Below, in pieces: positions 61,605-64,000 of a stretch of 64,000 bases of DNA. The first letter of the stretch is position 1. Each line of letters opens with the position of its first letter. The stretch covers positions 1,674,001 through 1,738,000 of the forward strand of contig NZ_VDMN01000001.1 of NCBI RefSeq assembly GCF_006335145.1, given 5' to 3'. The notes under the pieces were generated by a model, which was given only the letters and a program-made list of their open reading frames with translations, made no database searches and had not been told where the DNA came from. This stretch comes from Aliirhizobium smilacinae. Lineage in GTDB: Bacteria; Pseudomonadota; Alphaproteobacteria; Rhizobiales; Rhizobiaceae. Made by a program: the position numbers and the translations under genes.

Positions 61605-64000
61605 ATGGTAGCGGCAGGCCGAATCTTTCTTTCCCATGCCAGCGAAGACAAGGACTTCGTTCAGAAGGTTTATGGACGACTGGACGCGTCGAGTGTGTTT
61701 TACGACACCAAAACAATCGCACCCGGACAAGCTACCTTAAACGCCATGGAAAAAAGCGTCGGAGAGTCGTCGGTGTTCGTGCTTTTTCATTCGAGCCATT
61801 CGGAAAAACCGTGGGTAGACTTCGAGAAAGACCAAGCGCGGATCCATAAAATTCTAGACTCACGGACCAAAATTCTTGTCTGCCCAATCGGGGGGGCATC
61901 TCATTCAAGTCTTCCCGATTGGATGAAGCGTTACTGGACTACGACCGCTGATTACAAGGTCAACGACATCGTTCGGGCAATTATCCACCTGCAAGACCAG
62001 ACATTGATTGATGCAGGAGTGCCAAAGGAGATTTTTGTCGGCCGAGAAGACCTCACGCGCGGTATCGAGCTCGATATCTTATCCGCTCCGACGCAGGTGG
62101 GCACGCCTTTGCAACATCTCATCTTGGCTGGTATTCCCGGGATGGGACGAACCTCTGTCGCGCGAAGCGTTGTGAACACCTCATTTTCTGGCATGAGACC
62201 CGCGGGACCAGTCTTCGACCTGCCGGATATGGCTGAAGCAGCAGATATTCACCTGCGCTTGATGGAGGATCTTGATGGCGCTCTGTCTAAACAAGAGATC
62301 GAACGGCAGCTGTCAGCTTTCCAACGTTTGGGCCCCGAAGAGCAGGCCTCGATGGTTTTGAGGTCGTTGAGTCATTGGGCTAAGTTAAACCAAGTTGTAG
62401 TGCTACGAACCAGATGGGGTCTTAGGGATCGTAGCAGGAACTTGAAGCCTTGGCTCGAAGCCCTTTTCCGGCTTTCCACTGAGGTTCGAAATCTTCGTCT
62501 TGTTTATATTTCGGAACGGAAGCTGCCCGCGGAGATACTGGCGCACGTCAAAAGCGCTCGCCAGTATGAGGTCACCGACTTATCCGAGCAAAATATCCAA
62601 TACATTCTGAGCAAAAAAACCAACAGTCGGTACTTTGACATGGATTCGGCTGTAGCGATTTCCAAGAAAATACGAGGACATCCTGCGACGGCTCACCATG
62701 TAGCGTTTCTCACGAACAGTGGCTTAAGCCTGAATTCTATGGATCTTAATCCCGAGCCGATCTACGCATTCCAAGATAAAACGTTAGACGCGATATTCTC
62801 AAGTGGGATACTTGAGCCGATCCAGAAAAAAATACTCACTATCTTAGGGTGGTTTCCGAAGCTTCCTTTAAACCTGCTCACTGAGTTGATCGGTTCGAAT
62901 GATCGCAAAAACCTAGTAGATAAAGTTTGGGACTTGCTTGATTATTCGCTTATTCAACTGGGAGAAGGAGGGAATTATAGCGTTCCTGAGGTGGTAGCAG
63001 CCAGAATTCGTCGTGATTCCGATATGGATTCGGCCTCGCTTTTCACCGCCGTCCGTAAGTTGATAGAGGCCAGGATCAAAGCTGGACATCTGGAGGCGGA
63101 CCTAATCGACGCCCTAATTATCGCAGTCGTGAACTTGGAGGGAGTCATACCCGAAGAGCTACGTTCTGTTCTTACAGGGTCGAATCTTCTTAGCCTTGTA
63201 ACAGAGCAGTTTCAGACCGCAAAAACCTTACCCAAGAAGCAAACCGAGGCGTTTCGGCGTGTTTACACTCTTTCTAAGATGGCGATAGGAATGAGGACGT
63301 CGGATGATGCCGTTGAGCAAATATTGTTCACAGGGGGCGATGCTGCGATCCGAGGAGGCATATACCCGGAGGACATTATCAGCTTTATGTCGGAGAAAGC
63401 GCTTCCCTCTGTCTACTACCTGATCGGAAGTCACGCGTTTTACATTGAAAAGGATTACGGGAAGGCTGCTAAAAACCTGTCTACCTCGCTTAGACTGAAA
63501 CATTTTAGGAACAGGAATGTTCGGCTGTTGGCGAAAGCATACATTAGAGATCAAAAGTTCTCAGCGGCGAAAGAGGCCTTAGACAAAATCCCCGATTTCC
63601 AGTTGTTTCGTGACACAGGCCTCCTCGTCCTGAAAATCAGATCCTTACGCGGCATGAGAAGTTTCAAAGAGGCTCAAGACCTCGAAAAGCAGCTCGATGT
63701 CGCTCCCGACGTTTTCGCTGAAAAATCTATCTACTTAGCGGGCCGCGCTTTTCGGGAAAACGATTTTCCCACGGCAAGAAAATATATCCTTGCTGCGAAA
63801 GCTTCCCCTAAGGGCAGCCGTCTTAGTATTGCCCTGCTAGAGTGCGCAATTGCCATTGAAGAGGGCGACCTAAGCCTTCTCGCCGAAACTGTCGAACTCG
63901 CCTTGGCTGCCGGTCGGCATTATGACGCGTGGCAAATGCAGGCTCGTACTGCAATAAAAAAGCGCGACTGGGGCGAGGCTTTAGCTCTGCTATCTCGGAT
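61605..64000 (+). CDS. TIR-STAND-TPR protein, probable antiphage immune sensor (3' end outside window)
   Basis: At least 798 residues, frame open at the window edge. The TIR domain (about 5-125) has RIFLSHASEDKDFVQKVYGRL and KPWVDFEKDQARI, whose glutamate matches the catalytic position of NAD-cleaving TIRs. A STAND-like NTPase follows after FVGRED, but its P-loop reads GIPGMGRTS (about 180), with Arg for Lys, and no acidic Walker B is visible. A winged-helix-like region (about 400-470) and TPR-like helical repeats from about 600 follow. Start choice: ATG 61,605 has GGAG 5 bases upstream; an ATG at 61,497 is in frame but lies within the DUF6894 remnant. TIR-STAND-TPR proteins trigger NAD depletion on phage sensing; that role is inferred here. 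Confidence 0.88.
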   Translation, partial: MVAAGRIFLSHASEDKDFVQKVYGRLDASSVFYDTKTIAPGQATLNAMEKSVGESSVFVLFHSSHSEKPWVDFEKDQARIHKILDSRTKILVCPIGGASHSSLPDWMKRYWTTTADYKVNDIVRAIIHLQDQTLIDAGVPKEIFVGREDLTRGIELDILSAPTQVGTPLQHLILAGIPGMGRTSVARSVVNTSFSGMRPAGPVFDLPDMAEAADIHLRLMEDLDGALSKQEIERQLSAFQRLGPEEQASMVLRSLSHWAKLNQVVVLRTRWGLRDRSRNLKPWLEALFRLSTEVRNLRLVYISERKLPAEILAHVKSARQYEVTDLSEQNIQYILSKKTNSRYFDMDSAVAISKKIRGHPATAHHVAFLTNSGLSLNSMDLNPEPIYAFQDKTLDAIFSSGILEPIQKKILTILGWFPKLPLNLLTELIGSNDRKNLVDKVWDLLDYSLIQLGEGGNYSVPEVVAARIRRDSDMDSASLFTAVRKLIEARIKAGHLEADLIDALIIAVVNLEGVIPEELRSVLTGSNLLSLVTEQFQTAKTLPKKQTEAFRRVYTLSKMAIGMRTSDDAVEQILFTGGDAAIRGGIYPEDIISFMSEKALPSVYYLIGSHAFYIEKDYGKAAKNLSTSLRLKHFRNRNVRLLAKAYIRDQKFSAAKEALDKIPDFQLFRDTGLLVLKIRSLRGMRSFKEAQDLEKQLDVAPDVFAEKSIYLAGRAFRENDFPTARKYILAAKASPKGSRLSIALLECAIAIEEGDLSLLAETVELALAAGRHYDAWQMQARTAIKKRDWGEALALLSR

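Larger units (their letters stand above)
52140..64000 (+). mobile_element. Integrated mobile element (left part; right end outside window)
   Basis: The left boundary is supported by the truncated gene and tRNA-Gly 3' sequence. Inside, the genes are accessory: AlpA-type regulator, HUH-motif replication protein, DUF927 protein, XRE regulator and small DUFs, and a TIR-STAND protein. Base composition is visibly more A/T-rich than to the left, especially around 52.2-53.5 kb and after 61.5 kb. The element should end to the right at an intact minus-strand tRNA-Gly, probably next to an integrase. No integrase is within the window. Confidence 0.65.

Overview
The window is a chromosomal segment of a Rhizobiaceae-type alphaproteobacterium (Rhizobium/Agrobacterium/Neorhizobium relatives). 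This is inferred from high-GC, rhizobial-type genes (a PodJ-like polarity protein, OpgC, FetAB, DUF6460, DUF4394 with an ECF sigma factor) and from many GC-rich palindromic intergenic repeats. The species cannot be named from the sequence alone.

Bases 1-51,600 look like ordinary core and lineage-specific chromosome. They open with the 5' part of murA (minus strand), then a minus-strand operon hutW-hutX-(ChuY-like reductase) that appears to encode complete anaerobic haem degradation and has an FNR/FixK-type box in front of it. Next come a bicupin oxalate decarboxylase, a polysaccharide deacetylase, galE, an aminotransferase and mscL. A very large transporter-type hybrid histidine kinase and opgC follow, then a polar amino-acid ABC transporter, a GC-rich block of stacked hairpins without a convincing gene, fetAB, a GGDEF-EAL enzyme, and a beta-oxidation operon (fadE-fadA-fadJ). 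The fad genes are separated by two inverted copies of a ~182-bp repeat; a third copy lies before fetA. The middle holds a PodJ-like protein, TauE plus its TIGR02186 partner, a ClC channel, a DUF4394/ECF-sigma/anti-sigma unit with two matched divergent promoters, the Lhr helicase-PdeM pair, tandem YitT proteins, pyrD, a LuxR response regulator and a LexA-like HTH-S24 regulator.

Near 52,100 the character changes. A decayed glycosyltransferase N-terminus stops next to a 20-bp copy of the 3' end of tRNA-Gly, which looks like the left attachment site of an integrated element that runs off the right edge. Inside it are a GTG-started protein of unknown function, an AlpA-type regulator, an HUH-motif replication protein translationally coupled to a DUF927 helicase/primase-like protein, small cargo genes (DUF3768, XRE, DUF805, a secreted protein, DUF982, DUF6894) and, from 61,605 to the edge, a large TIR-STAND-TPR protein. 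Its P-loop lysine is arginine and no acidic Walker B is visible. It is the best candidate here for a little-described immune system: a TIR NADase-type effector on what may be a pseudo-NTPase, carried by a mobile element.

No rRNA, complete tRNA or CRISPR array was seen. All calls come from reading the sequence and recalled family knowledge; no search was run.
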